NCBI RefSeq assembly: GCF_003013405.1
Contig: NZ_PXZL01000013.1
Location: 597,343-661,342 of the forward strand
Direction: 5' to 3'
DNA from: Brevibacillus formosus
GTDB taxonomy: Bacteria; Bacillota; Bacilli; Brevibacillales; Brevibacillaceae
Length of the DNA: 64,000 nt
In this document: piece after piece, positions 44,214 to 52,958 of the stretch
Layout: each line of letters starts with the position of its first letter
Position numbering within the stretch: position 1 is the stretch's first letter
The notes under the pieces: generated by a model
The model's input: only the letters and a program-made list of their open reading frames with translations
Told to the model about the DNA's origin: nothing
The model's database searches: none
Position numbers and translations under genes: made by a program

Positions 44214-45872
44214 ATGGCGGATTTCACATCAGAATTTCATCGGTTTATCGCGCTGTGCAACGAAGAGTATTTGATCAAATACGCGAACAAAGGAATTTAC
44301 AACCGTTCCATCAAGGAAATGGAAAAAGGAATGACCGTTTCCTACGAGTTCGGGGACGATTACGTCGAGTGTGCGCTGTCAGATGACAGCGTATGCCGAC
44401 TTCATGCAAATATTGATCGCTTTTCCTGCTCATGTCCATCAGACAAGATTTGCAAGCATGTCATCATCGCCATCGTCTACTATGCCGAAAACCATTTGCA
44501 AGCAGGGGCAGAGACCGAGGAAGAGCTGGAGACCTACAAGCCTGACTTTAGCTGGCTCTTGCAATTGCAGCCGTCTCACATTAGCAAGGCTTTTACCCCA
44601 GCACAGCTGGAAGAAGTGCTGTTTCGCCTCGACTATTTCGAGGAGATGGATATCGTTGAAACATCCTTTTTAACCATGACATTGCGTACCCAAGATATTT
44701 CCGTATCTTTTGACAGTGAATCGGAGATCGGGAAGAGCATGTGCACCTGCAAGGCGAAGGGCAATTGCTTGCACAAGCTGGAGGTCATTTTGCGCTATCG
44801 GGCCATGCATCAGCTGCAGGATCGTGAGCAGTTACAAGCATCCGTAACCGATGTCAGCTATGAAACAGATGTCGTAGCGGAAGCCAAAGCGCTAATCGCA
44901 GAGATTCTTGGCATCGGCTTGGCAAAGCTATCCCAGACGATTTGTACACGGCTGGAGCTGCTTGCTATCGCCGCGCATAACGGCAATCTTCCCAGCGTGG
45001 AAAAAGACATTCGCGGCATTCATGGGGAGCTGAACTTATTTTTTCAGCGTCATGTCAAGTTTTCGACGGAAGCGCTGCTCGACCGGCTTTCCCGGGTGTA
45101 TCTCAGTTTGCTTGCCCTAGAGAGGACCGATCACATCGAAGTGAAAAAGCAGCTGCTCGGCAGCTTCAAGAGTAAGTACCATATGGTTCCGCAGTTAAGT
45201 CTGTACGCTTTGGGAGCAAATCCATGGGAGACGCGGTCAGGGTACAAGGGAATTACGTATTACTTTTATTCGCTTTCTGATCAACGCATCTACACGTATA
45301 CAGAAGCGCGTCCCGTGTATTATGAAGGCATATCGTTTTCCTTTAAGGACAGCTATAAAGGCAAGGTACCTTGGGGTGGGTTGATCTCCATGGAGGAGCT
45401 CTCTCATTCACAGGTCATCCTGACACAGGCAAAGACGAATCGGGAGCAGCGCTTGTCTTCCAGTGAAGAGACGCAGCTAACCATCGTTCCCAGGGACAAT
45501 ATCGAAGAGCTGGATCTCGGCAAGGTACTCGTTCGCGACTGGTCAAGTGATTGGAAGGACGCGGCAGGAGATATGTTTGAGACTGCGTTGGACTCGGTTT
45601 TTCTATTGAAAGCGAAGAAGTTCAACCAAGTCGATTTCGATCAGAAGACGCAGCAGTTGATTTTGACGATCGAAGACGAGCAATGTGATTCCCTCCCATT
45701 GAGTATCTCCTATCAGGGGGAATTTGCCCGGAATATACGTCATCTCGAACAAAACAAGCGGCTGCTAGAGTTGCGCGATGTGTATTTGCTTGTGCAAAAA
45801 ATAGGAGATGGGCTTTATCCGATCAGCATCATGCAGGGTAAATCGCTGACGAGCTTTAAGCTAGACCTATAA
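44214..45872 (+). CDS. Double SWIM zinc-finger protein (YehQ-like)
   Basis: 552 residues. Two SWIM motifs of identical spacing are visible: C72-x-C74-x5-C80-x-H82 (CSCPSDKICKH) and C177-x-C179-x5-C185-x-H187 (CTCKAKGNCLH). SWIM fingers mediate DNA or protein contacts. The rest (residues 200-552) is unrecognised, helical then beta-rich. The start ATG 44214 lies two bases after the DUF4132 stop, so translation is probably coupled. Zinc binding suggests this is the nucleic-acid or client recognition arm of the system. Confidence 0.87.
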   Translation: MADFTSEFHRFIALCNEEYLIKYANKGIYNRSIKEMEKGMTVSYEFGDDYVECALSDDSVCRLHANIDRFSCSCPSDKICKHVIIAIVYYAENHLQAGAETEEELETYKPDFSWLLQLQPSHISKAFTPAQLEEVLFRLDYFEEMDIVETSFLTMTLRTQDISVSFDSESEIGKSMCTCKAKGNCLHKLEVILRYRAMHQLQDREQLQASVTDVSYETDVVAEAKALIAEILGIGLAKLSQTICTRLELLAIAAHNGNLPSVEKDIRGIHGELNLFFQRHVKFSTEALLDRLSRVYLSLLALERTDHIEVKKQLLGSFKSKYHMVPQLSLYALGANPWETRSGYKGITYYFYSLSDQRIYTYTEARPVYYEGISFSFKDSYKGKVPWGGLISMEELSHSQVILTQAKTNREQRLSSSEETQLTIVPRDNIEELDLGKVLVRDWSSDWKDAAGDMFETALDSVFLLKAKKFNQVDFDQKTQQLILTIEDEQCDSLPLSISYQGEFARNIRHLEQNKRLLELRDVYLLVQKIGDGLYPISIMQGKSLTSFKLDL

Positions 45873-45896
45873 CGGTGAGGGAGTGGACGCAAAATC

Positions 45897-46187
45897 ATGG
45901 AGGAGTTATATTCCTTTACCGAAAAGCTGACTGATTGGCAGGAACGCTTGTTACTCAAAGGAATCCATAAACTTGACAAGCAAGATTTGCAGGAATTGAA
46001 AAAATTGCAAGAGCTCGCAACCGAATACGATATGAGCTTTCTGGGCTCATTGATAGAAGACCTGCATGTGGAGGGCAATCGCTATTTGCAGGAAGTAAAA
46101 GCAGACGCCGAGTTGCTAACACAGCAGTATTTGTATGTGGCGCAGTACATCAATATGATGAAAAAGCCTTTGACTCGATCATCGTAA
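45897..46187 (+). CDS. Small helical protein, last gene of the MoxR/VWA/SWIM operon
   Basis: 96 residues, unrecognised. GTGAGGGAGTGG lies upstream of ATG 45897. Almost entirely helical and charged (LLLKGIHKLDKQDLQELKKL), with a predicted coiled coil over residues 20-75 and no Cys or membrane segment. It follows the SWIM gene by 24 bases and precedes two terminators, so it belongs to the operon. A component of this size is not among the E. coli yeh genes I know, so it may be a lineage-specific subunit. Confidence 0.7.
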   Translation: MEELYSFTEKLTDWQERLLLKGIHKLDKQDLQELKKLQELATEYDMSFLGSLIEDLHVEGNRYLQEVKADAELLTQQYLYVAQYINMMKKPLTRSS

Positions 46188-46202
46188 TAGGGTCTAGTGA
46201 AG

Positions 46203-46234
46203 AAAGAGAGATTCTTGAGGAGTCTCTCTTTTTT
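46203..46234 (+). terminator. First terminator of the MoxR/VWA/SWIM operon
   Basis: AAAGAGAGA (46203-46211) pairs with TCTCTCTTT (46223-46231), then T-run. Confidence 0.85.
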
Positions 46235-46264
46235 ACTCTCTCGCTACCAAAGGGGAGAGTTTTT
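46235..46264 (+). terminator. Second, tandem terminator
   Basis: ACTCTC (46235-46240) pairs with GAGAGT (46255-46260), followed by six T. Back-to-back with the preceding one. Confidence 0.65.
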
Positions 46265-46395
46265 TGTTTATATACAAAGTTGTAAAGAAACTGAAAATAA
46301 AGGTAAACAAAGTGAAAATACAATGACTGAATATTGTCTAAAATAAAACATGTTTGAATGCTAAAACATTTGCAACAAGAATTGGGGGAACACAG

Positions 46396-47973
46396 ATGAG
46401 AAAGAAGAGCTTTTATCACACGCTGATAGCCATGACAATCGCGGTATCTGCGGCTATGGCTGGGTGTTCGTCGGGGCAGGATGCGTCGACTAGCGCCGGA
46501 CAAGCAAGGGGTACTGCCGAAGCTGGCAAAACCGGAGGAACACTCGTCATCGCGCGTCTGTCCGATGCGAACAACCTCGATCCGCATTTCCTGTCCCAAA
46601 TCCCTTCAGCAGCAATCATTCATCACAAAGTTTACGAAGGGCTTGTCCGTATGGATAAAGAAAGCAAATACGTCCCATCCCTGGCAAGTGAGTGGAAGCA
46701 GCTCGATGACTTGACGTGGGAATTCAAGCTGCGTCAAGGCGTGACGTTCCATGATGGCGCACCTTTCAATGCGGAAGCGGTAAAAGCAACGATCGCTCGC
46801 GTTCAAGACCCTGCCGTTGGCTCCAGCCGGATTAATATGTTTGAAGCAATCAAAGAAGTGAAAGTAGTAGATGAGTACACGGTACAATTTATTCTGAATT
46901 ACCCGTACGCACCGATCTTGTCTGTTTTGGCGAGCGCAGAGGGAAGTATCATCAGCCCGAAAGCCATTGAACAATATGGAAAAGAATTGAGCAAGCATCC
47001 AACCGGTACGGGCCCGTACAAATTCGAAAAATGGACGCCGGGTCAAGAAGTGGTTCTCGTGAGAAACGATAGCTACTATGGCGGTACACCAAATTTGGAT
47101 AAAGTCGTTTTCAAAACCGTACCGGAAGACACAACTCGCCTTGCCATGGTTGAGACCGGAGAGGTTCAAGTGGCAGAAAACCTGCCTGTGACGGACATCG
47201 ATCGCGTACAAAATTCGCCATCCATGCAATTGGGTCGATACCCTGGATTCTCTGTCGATCACATTGGATTGAATACAAAGAAAAAGCCGTTTGATGATGT
47301 GCGTGTCCGCCAAGCCATTGCCCACGCAATCGACAAGAAAACCATTATTGAAGGCGTTTACAACAGCGTGGGAACACCAGCTCACTCCTCGATTACACCA
47401 GCGATGGTTGGGTATAGCCCGAATGTAAAAGACATTCCGTATGATGTCGAGAAAGCGAAGCAATTACTCGCAGAGGCGGGATATCCAAACGGCTTCAAAG
47501 CAAAAATCGCGTTGAATGACAACAAAGCACGTATTAGCGTAGCAGAGGTTTTACAGCAACAGCTCAAGTCAATCGGTATTGACCTGCAACTGGATGTGAT
47601 GGAATTCGGGGCTTATATCGATGCAGCATCCAAAGGGGAGACAGACCTGTTCATGAGTGGATGGGGAAATGCTACGGGCGATGCCGATTACAACCAAGCG
47701 AACCTGTATCACTCGAAAGCACACGGCGCACCTGGCAACCATTCTTTCTACAACAATCCAGAAGTAGACAAGCTGATTGACGAAGGCCGCCGAGAAACAG
47801 ACGCAGAAAAACGGAAACAACTCTATGAAAAAGCGCAACAAATCGAAATGAACGAAGCTCCGCTGATTCCGTTCCGATTCTCCGAAACCTTGGCGGCCAT
47901 TCAAAAGAATGTACAGGGTGTATGGATTAGCCCTGCAGGTCATATCGAGATTGACGAAGTAACGATTCAATAA
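46396..47973 (+). CDS. Oligopeptide/glutathione-type ABC substrate-binding lipoprotein (orphan)
   Basis: 525 residues from ATG 46396 (TTGGGGGAACACAG upstream). Lipoprotein signal with lipobox A-M-A-G-C; SBP_bac_5 fold (GGTLVIARLSDANNLDPHFL, ASEWKQLDDLTWEFKLRQGV, GTGPYKFEKW, GWGNATGDADYNQANLYHS). Closest in character to GsiB/DppA binders of glutathione, peptides or nickel. No permease or ATPase gene adjoins it; it stands between strong terminators, so it must use a transporter encoded elsewhere. Confidence 0.87.
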   Translation: MRKKSFYHTLIAMTIAVSAAMAGCSSGQDASTSAGQARGTAEAGKTGGTLVIARLSDANNLDPHFLSQIPSAAIIHHKVYEGLVRMDKESKYVPSLASEWKQLDDLTWEFKLRQGVTFHDGAPFNAEAVKATIARVQDPAVGSSRINMFEAIKEVKVVDEYTVQFILNYPYAPILSVLASAEGSIISPKAIEQYGKELSKHPTGTGPYKFEKWTPGQEVVLVRNDSYYGGTPNLDKVVFKTVPEDTTRLAMVETGEVQVAENLPVTDIDRVQNSPSMQLGRYPGFSVDHIGLNTKKKPFDDVRVRQAIAHAIDKKTIIEGVYNSVGTPAHSSITPAMVGYSPNVKDIPYDVEKAKQLLAEAGYPNGFKAKIALNDNKARISVAEVLQQQLKSIGIDLQLDVMEFGAYIDAASKGETDLFMSGWGNATGDADYNQANLYHSKAHGAPGNHSFYNNPEVDKLIDEGRRETDAEKRKQLYEKAQQIEMNEAPLIPFRFSETLAAIQKNVQGVWISPAGHIEIDEVTIQ

Positions 47974-47986
47974 GAGTAATCAATAG

Positions 47987-48021
47987 ACGCCGCTGACATG
48001 CTTGTGTCAGTGGCGTTTTTT
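47987..48021 (+). terminator. Intrinsic terminator after the orphan binding protein
   Basis: ACGCCGCTGACA (47987-47998) pairs with TGTCAGTGGCGT (48005-48016), then T-run. Confidence 0.9.
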
Positions 48022-48095
48022 GGTTGAAAAGTAGAACGCCATCCCCTAAGATAGATTATATTTTGTTGACCAGCGTGTAGCGGAGGTGGAATGGC

Positions 48096-48575
48096 ATGAA
48101 GCAAGGAAAAACGAATGCGATGCGGATATTGGATAAAGAAAAAATCGCATACACCATGCTGACATATGCAACAGATGATGGAAAAATCGACGGAATCGCT
48201 GTCGCCCAAAAGATCGGTCGCGAAGAAAACGTTGTCTATAAAACATTGATTTCGCAAGGGACGAGCAAATCGTATTATGTGTTTGTCATTCCCGTTGAAG
48301 CCGAGCTTGACCTCAAAAAAGCGGCGAAAGCAGTCGGGGAGAAGAAGATCGAGATGATTCCCGTGAAGGAGATCACAAAGGTATCCGGCTATATTCGTGG
48401 TGGATGTTCGCCAGTTGGGATGAAGAAATTGTTTCCGACGGTGATCGATCAACGAGCACAATCGCTAGAGACGATCATCGTCAGTGGCGGAAACATTGGC
48501 GTCCAGATCGAGATGGCAGTAGAGGGCTTGTTACAAGCAACGAAAGGCTCTTTGGCGGATGTATCTGCAAGCTAA
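48096..48575 (+). CDS. ybaK: Cys-tRNA(Pro)/Cys-tRNA(Cys) deacylase YbaK
   Basis: 159 residues, the exact family size. YbaK/ProX fold with TNAMRILDKEKIAYTMLTYA at the start, catalytic-site Lys in ENVVYKTLISQG and the conserved VSGYIRGGCSPVGMKKLFPT. It hydrolyses Cys mischarged on tRNA-Pro, in trans to prolyl-tRNA synthetase. GCGGAGGTGG upstream of ATG 48096. Single gene, with a terminator after it. Confidence 0.95.
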   Translation: MKQGKTNAMRILDKEKIAYTMLTYATDDGKIDGIAVAQKIGREENVVYKTLISQGTSKSYYVFVIPVEAELDLKKAAKAVGEKKIEMIPVKEITKVSGYIRGGCSPVGMKKLFPTVIDQRAQSLETIIVSGGNIGVQIEMAVEGLLQATKGSLADVSAS

Positions 48576-48582
48576 CAGCAAG

Positions 48583-48611
48583 AAGGCCACGGCATTAGCT
48601 GGGGCCTTTTT
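48583..48611 (+). terminator. Terminator after ybaK
   Basis: AAGGCC (48583-48588) pairs with GGCCTT (48603-48608), then five T. Confidence 0.75.
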
Positions 48612-48616
48612 GCTGT

Positions 48617-49441
48617 TTATGGAAAAAGCCCCGACCAAACTTGGATAGGGGTGTCGCATGAGCAGCAGTTCAATTCACCAGCAAGATAAGGAAGATGGGC
48701 AAGCAGCTTTTTATCCCCAATCTCAAGTGCACGTTGGTATAATCTCTGAAGTCCGCTGTCATTTGTCATGTCCGGTCTTTTGGCGACGATTGAAAATCGT
48801 TTCGCTGTACCGTGAGAAACGGGATCATCTTCGTAAGCGAACAAAACCTCTTCATCCTTATCTGGCCATAAGTAGATTGACTGATCGCACGTCGGACACA
48901 CCGTTACATATTCGTCTCCCTCCAAAAAGGTGAGAAGCATGTTGGCGACATCTTTGTCCCCGCGAAACGCAGCATCCGCAGCTAGTATGTAGCGCTTGTC
49001 TGCTTCATGCTCCCCCATCCGTGCTAGGTGAAGGATGGATTCTGTCTGCTCTGTCAGTGATAGAATGGCATGTCGGTATTCACGATAGATCTCTCTGATG
49101 GTCTCATGATCCAATAATGGTGTCTGATCTCGTAAAAACTCCGATGGCACATCCAAATGAGGTGCATTTTCGCTACTGGCTTCGAAAATGCCGCAAGTTA
49201 TGAAGATGTCCAACAAAATATCGGGGTCCTCCGTTTTTAAAGCGATCCCTACTAAATAGGGGAATGCAGCATATGTACATGGATAAATCGTATTTTGATG
49301 ATACAGAAGCTCCCAATACAACTCTTCTTTTTCCTCGGAAAAATAGTCGTGCCCAATATGCTGTATGAACGCAGGGATGCGATCGGAAAGACCATAAGGA
49401 CCTTGTAGCTTCCCCCATACAGGGCTTGCTAAATCTAGCAT
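48617..49441 (-). CDS. Hypothetical cytosolic protein with alpha-helical repeats and zinc-type Cys pairs
   Basis: 274 residues from ATG 49441, with AGAGGGG upstream; the frame continues to ATG 49483 without a ribosome site. The N-terminal 130 residues (ELLYHQNTIYPCTYAAFPYL, VGIALKTEDPDILLDIFITC) have the helical look of HEAT-like proteins found beside polymorphic toxin immunity genes. C-x-x-C pairs occur in TVCPTCDQS and near the C-terminus in NCCSCDTP. Not assignable to a function; an immunity-type role is only a suggestion. Confidence 0.65.
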   Translation of the reverse strand: MLDLASPVWGKLQGPYGLSDRIPAFIQHIGHDYFSEEKEELYWELLYHQNTIYPCTYAAFPYLVGIALKTEDPDILLDIFITCGIFEASSENAPHLDVPSEFLRDQTPLLDHETIREIYREYRHAILSLTEQTESILHLARMGEHEADKRYILAADAAFRGDKDVANMLLTFLEGDEYVTVCPTCDQSIYLWPDKDEEVLFAYEDDPVSHGTAKRFSIVAKRPDMTNDSGLQRLYQRALEIGDKKLLAHLPYLAGELNCCSCDTPIQVWSGLFP

Positions 49442-49510
49442 AAGAACAACCCCTCTCTTGCTGAAATGTGCCACTATTCCCATATCATAGTAAAACTTTC
49501 CTCCATCCGC

Positions 49511-49532
49511 TATAATTTGAGAATGATTATCA
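49511..49532 (+). promoter_or_regulatory. -10 box with adjacent Fur box before the AraC gene
   Basis: TATAAT (49511-49516), then TGAGAATGATTATCA (49518-49532), which agrees with TGATAATnATTATCA at 13 of 14 positions and covers the expected transcription start. Expression of the AraC regulator should be iron-repressed. Confidence 0.75.
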
Positions 49533-49565
49533 TGTGCATTTAAACATCAGATGGGGTGGACAGAG

Positions 49566-50543
49566 TTGAGTTCTACAGATATTCAAGAAAACTTTCATCA
49601 CTTTTTCGACAGCATGAATCTGGATACACAGAATGTGGATCAGAAAACACATCTGACCCTTCATCCAGAGATGGGGGAGGGGTATGTTCGGCGGTTTCTT
49701 CCTCGGTATGATATGGAAGTTGTTGTATCCGATTATACATTTTACCGATCTGAGAGCATCTCTCTATGTACGAAAAGCCCTATGGTAGAGCTGAATTTTT
49801 GTTTAAAAGGGCAAAGAGGCGTAAGCGTGCAAGGTAAAGAGCACCAATTGGGGCCTGGTCTTTGCTCGCTTCAATTCATGTCAGAAGTGGAAGCGAGGTT
49901 TGAATATATTGGAAATGAGCCGTTCTACATGCTTGGCATCGGTATTCCGGTGTCGACCTTTCATCATTTTATGGAGGAGTCGAACGGAAAGCGGTCCATT
50001 GAATTCGCACAAGTTCTTGGAAAACAATCGTTCCGTATCTTTCAGGAAAAGCTGTCTCCTGCGGCTTCCGTTGCACTCCAGCGTGTGATGCAGTTCGCCA
50101 CCAAACCGGGAGTGAAAAAGATTGAGATGGAAACTGGCGTTTTGGGACTGCTTTCGCTGGCGTTTCAATCCTTTCTGTTTGATAGCGAAACGGCGTCTGC
50201 TCCTTTATCGAAAAGAGACAAAGAAAAGATCGAGCAAGCAAGGAAGATCATGTTGGAATGCATGGTAGAACCGCCCTCATTACCTGAGCTGTCCCGGATG
50301 ATTGGTTTAAATGACTACAAGCTGAAGGCAGGCTTTAAAGCAATGTTCGGCACAACCGTTTTTGGCTACTTGCGAGAAAAGAGGTTGGAAAAAGCTTTGT
50401 TTTTGCTTCAACAAGGGGAAATGAATGTGACTGAAACCGCGAGTGCCATCGGATATACCAATACGAGCTACTTTGCGGAAGCATTCCGGGAGAAATATGG
50501 AGTCAACCCAAGCGAATTTGTGAGACGTTCCTCTAACAGGTAG
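49566..50543 (+). CDS. AraC/PchR-type transcriptional regulator, Fur-controlled
   Basis: 325 residues if started at TTG 49566, which has GGGGTGG upstream; ATG 49551 (330 residues) is an alternative with no ribosome site. The N-terminal sensory domain resembles PchR/YbtA siderophore-responsive regulators (VELNFCLKGQRGVSVQGKEH). The C-terminal pair of HTH motifs is LPELSRMIGLNDYKLKAGFK and VTETASAIGYTNTSYFAEAF, then the family signature KYGVNPSEF. The Fur box before it and the ferri-siderophore binder behind it support activation of siderophore uptake by a chelate ligand. Confidence 0.85.
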   Translation: MSSTDIQENFHHFFDSMNLDTQNVDQKTHLTLHPEMGEGYVRRFLPRYDMEVVVSDYTFYRSESISLCTKSPMVELNFCLKGQRGVSVQGKEHQLGPGLCSLQFMSEVEARFEYIGNEPFYMLGIGIPVSTFHHFMEESNGKRSIEFAQVLGKQSFRIFQEKLSPAASVALQRVMQFATKPGVKKIEMETGVLGLLSLAFQSFLFDSETASAPLSKRDKEKIEQARKIMLECMVEPPSLPELSRMIGLNDYKLKAGFKAMFGTTVFGYLREKRLEKALFLLQQGEMNVTETASAIGYTNTSYFAEAFREKYGVNPSEFVRRSSNR

Positions 50544-50622
50544 GCTCAGTATCCCGATAACCAGCAAACTATTCCGTCTACAGGTGGTATGGATGATCGG
50601 CCAGTAGTATTATTTGGGGCGT

Positions 50623-50637
50623 TGATAACGAATCTCA
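50623..50637 (+). promoter_or_regulatory. Weak Fur-like box before the siderophore-binding gene
   Basis: TGATAACGAATCTCA agrees with TGATAATnATTATCA at 11 of 14 positions. It sits about 50 bases before the start. Low-confidence match. Confidence 0.35.
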
Positions 50638-50687
50638 TTTACATGTTTTATTATGTAGGAGAACCTCAAAAGGAGAGAAGACGGAGT

Positions 50688-51665
50688 ATGCAGCGACGAG
50701 GTACTATTTTTTCGGCCCTTTCTATCATTTTAGTTCTGATGATAACAGGATGCGCCGGAGGATCGAGCCAACAAGCAATTGCACCAGCTACGAACAAACA
50801 TGTGGAACACCAAGACGCAACGCCTGTAAAGAGCGAGAGTGCTTTTCCACGCACGATCTCGCATCTATCAGGTGAAACAGTCATTCAGGAAAAACCAATA
50901 AAAATCGCGACGCCGTACATTGCTTTTGTTGACTACTTGGCCGTTTTGGATGAGTATCCGATTGCTGCCCAAGGTGTATCGACCATTACGGCGAATTTCC
51001 CCAGTCTCAGCAAGCGAGTAGCGGAAAAAAATATCATCGATCTGGGGATGGAGGTTGATCTGGAGAAGCTGCTGGCTGTTCAGCCAGATGTCATCATTGC
51101 CGCAGAAGACATGCGCGACCAATACGAAAAATTATCGCAAATTGCACCAACTGTCATCTTGCCACAGGCTGGGGATTGGCGTGAAACCCTTCAACAAATA
51201 GCAGCCATTATTGGAAAAGAGGAGAAGGCTGCGAATGTGCTGGCTGAGTTTGATCGAAAATCGGCGGCATACAAAGAACAGCTCGGCTTTCGCAGTCAGC
51301 AGTCCGTCATGTTCGTCATGTACAGAGGGAAAGAGCAGTTTATTACTTGGAATGATGGACGCTTCGATCCATTTTATGATGGACTTGGCTTGAAGCGAAC
51401 AGAAGGGGTAAATGAAAATGGGCAGCTCTCCCTGGAGAGCCTCGCTCAATTAAATCCAGACCACCTGTTTGTCATCAATAATTGGCAAGCGCCGATCCAA
51501 GGTGGAGTGAAAGAGGCCTTGAAAGGAAGCAACGTGTGGAATAGCTTGAACGCGGTCAAAAACAACCGGGTCTATGAATTGGCAGATCCTTCGTTACCAG
51601 GACCGATGGCTCTCGCGAAAATAGACGGGATTGAAGAAATCATGAAAGCGATGGGCAAGCAATAA
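50688..51665 (+). CDS. Ferri-siderophore-binding lipoprotein (FecB/FhuD type)
   Basis: 325 residues from ATG 50688 (AAAAGGAGAG and CGGAG upstream; the frame extends to 50589). Lipobox L-M-I-T-G-C. Periplasmic-binding-type III fold: two lobes and a long helix, with IATPYIAFVDYLAVLDEYP, LAVQPDVIIAAEDMRDQYEK and LAQLNPDHLFVINN. It captures iron-siderophore for an FecCD-type importer, but no permease or ATPase gene is adjacent. It follows the Fur-box AraC gene on the same strand. Confidence 0.88.
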   Translation: MQRRGTIFSALSIILVLMITGCAGGSSQQAIAPATNKHVEHQDATPVKSESAFPRTISHLSGETVIQEKPIKIATPYIAFVDYLAVLDEYPIAAQGVSTITANFPSLSKRVAEKNIIDLGMEVDLEKLLAVQPDVIIAAEDMRDQYEKLSQIAPTVILPQAGDWRETLQQIAAIIGKEEKAANVLAEFDRKSAAYKEQLGFRSQQSVMFVMYRGKEQFITWNDGRFDPFYDGLGLKRTEGVNENGQLSLESLAQLNPDHLFVINNWQAPIQGGVKEALKGSNVWNSLNAVKNNRVYELADPSLPGPMALAKIDGIEEIMKAMGKQ

Positions 51666-51744
51666 TAACAGATACGATCAGCGTCATGTATACTTAAGCA
51701 TAAGCGGAATCAATCGGTAAGCAACCAAAGGAGATCCATACGTA

Positions 51745-52770
51745 ATGAAATCAGACCGAATAAAATTCCCGGCGGGATTTTGGGCAGGATTACAACGACT
51801 AGGGATTGCCCCCTATGACCTCATTCGCAAAGCGCGCCTGCCGCTCACCATTCTTACAGAACCAGCTGTAGTCACCACTGCTCAATATTTCAGAATATGG
51901 AAAGCGTACTCCGATCTAGCTGGTGACATTGCTACCGGAATCATCAAGCTTTCCACCACTTTTGAAACGGCACAATATCCACCAACTGTTTTAGCGACCT
52001 ACCATGCTCGTGACTATCGCGACGCGCTTAATCGAATGGTACGGTATAAACAACTGTGCCCTCCGGAAAAGTTGCGTATAACAGAGGAGGGAGAGCGCTG
52101 TACAATCGAATTGGAGTGGATGCATAGTGAGCAAACCGGACCACCAGTCCTGGTTGGAATCACGCTCGCCTTTCTTTTAGAGCTTGGACGACGAGGCACG
52201 GGCAAGCGATTAACTGCACAGTCCGTGGAATTTTCTCACTCGATGGGGGATGTAACTGCACTTGAAGCTTACTTCGGTTGTCCGATACGGATTGGCACCA
52301 CCGCGAACCGATTAACACTCCATCGACGCGACCTGGACTGCCTCTTTCTTTCGTATAACAAAGAATTGCTGGAGATATTGACACCTGTATTGGATCGATC
52401 ATTGGATGAACAGTACAGTCATACCGTTGCTGAGATGGTCAAGTGGATTTTGAAGCGAAGTCTAACCGGAGGCCGCCTTGATATTCGAGCTGTTGCGAGC
52501 GAGCTGGGCATGAGCGATCGTACCTTGCAGCGCAGACTTACGGATGAATCCACAACGTTCAAGCAACTGTTAACACAGGCTCGGCATGAACAGGCACGAG
52601 AATACTTGGCCGACCCCAAGCTCGATATAAAAGAAGTGGCTTTTTTACTGGGATATGAAGATCAGAACTCATTTTACCGAGCCTTTCGCCTTTGGGAAGG
52701 CGATACACCTTCAAATTGGCGTTCCGAATACTATCGGGTTAATCCCGCCGTCATAGAAGCCCTGACATAA
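51745..52770 (+). CDS. AraC-family regulator (OruR/ArgR-like)
   Basis: 341 residues. N-terminal arabinose-binding-like domain typical of OruR-type regulators (GLQRLGIAPYDLIRKARLPL), then AraC HTH pair: DIRAVASELGMSDRTLQRRL and DIKEVAFLLGYEDQNSFYRA with a final F-R-x-W-x-G-x-x-P signature. ATG 51745 follows AAAGGAGATCC. It does not share regulation marks with the Fur-box genes. The following 190 bases hold no other gene. Confidence 0.87.
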   Translation: MKSDRIKFPAGFWAGLQRLGIAPYDLIRKARLPLTILTEPAVVTTAQYFRIWKAYSDLAGDIATGIIKLSTTFETAQYPPTVLATYHARDYRDALNRMVRYKQLCPPEKLRITEEGERCTIELEWMHSEQTGPPVLVGITLAFLLELGRRGTGKRLTAQSVEFSHSMGDVTALEAYFGCPIRIGTTANRLTLHRRDLDCLFLSYNKELLEILTPVLDRSLDEQYSHTVAEMVKWILKRSLTGGRLDIRAVASELGMSDRTLQRRLTDESTTFKQLLTQARHEQAREYLADPKLDIKEVAFLLGYEDQNSFYRAFRLWEGDTPSNWRSEYYRVNPAVIEALT

Positions 52771-52958
52771 CCCGCTCCTAGCAGGGCTAGCATTTTCAAG
52801 GTTTCCATATTTGGCGGGTTCAGCAAGAACTTTGGCGTAGTACGCTAGTTACCCAACGATCCAGAAAAAGTACGATAATCTCTATCCGGAGCACAAGGAT
52901 GTTCCAAGATGAACTTCTAGTCAGCTTGCCGTAAATGACTACAAAGGAGACAAGTGTC

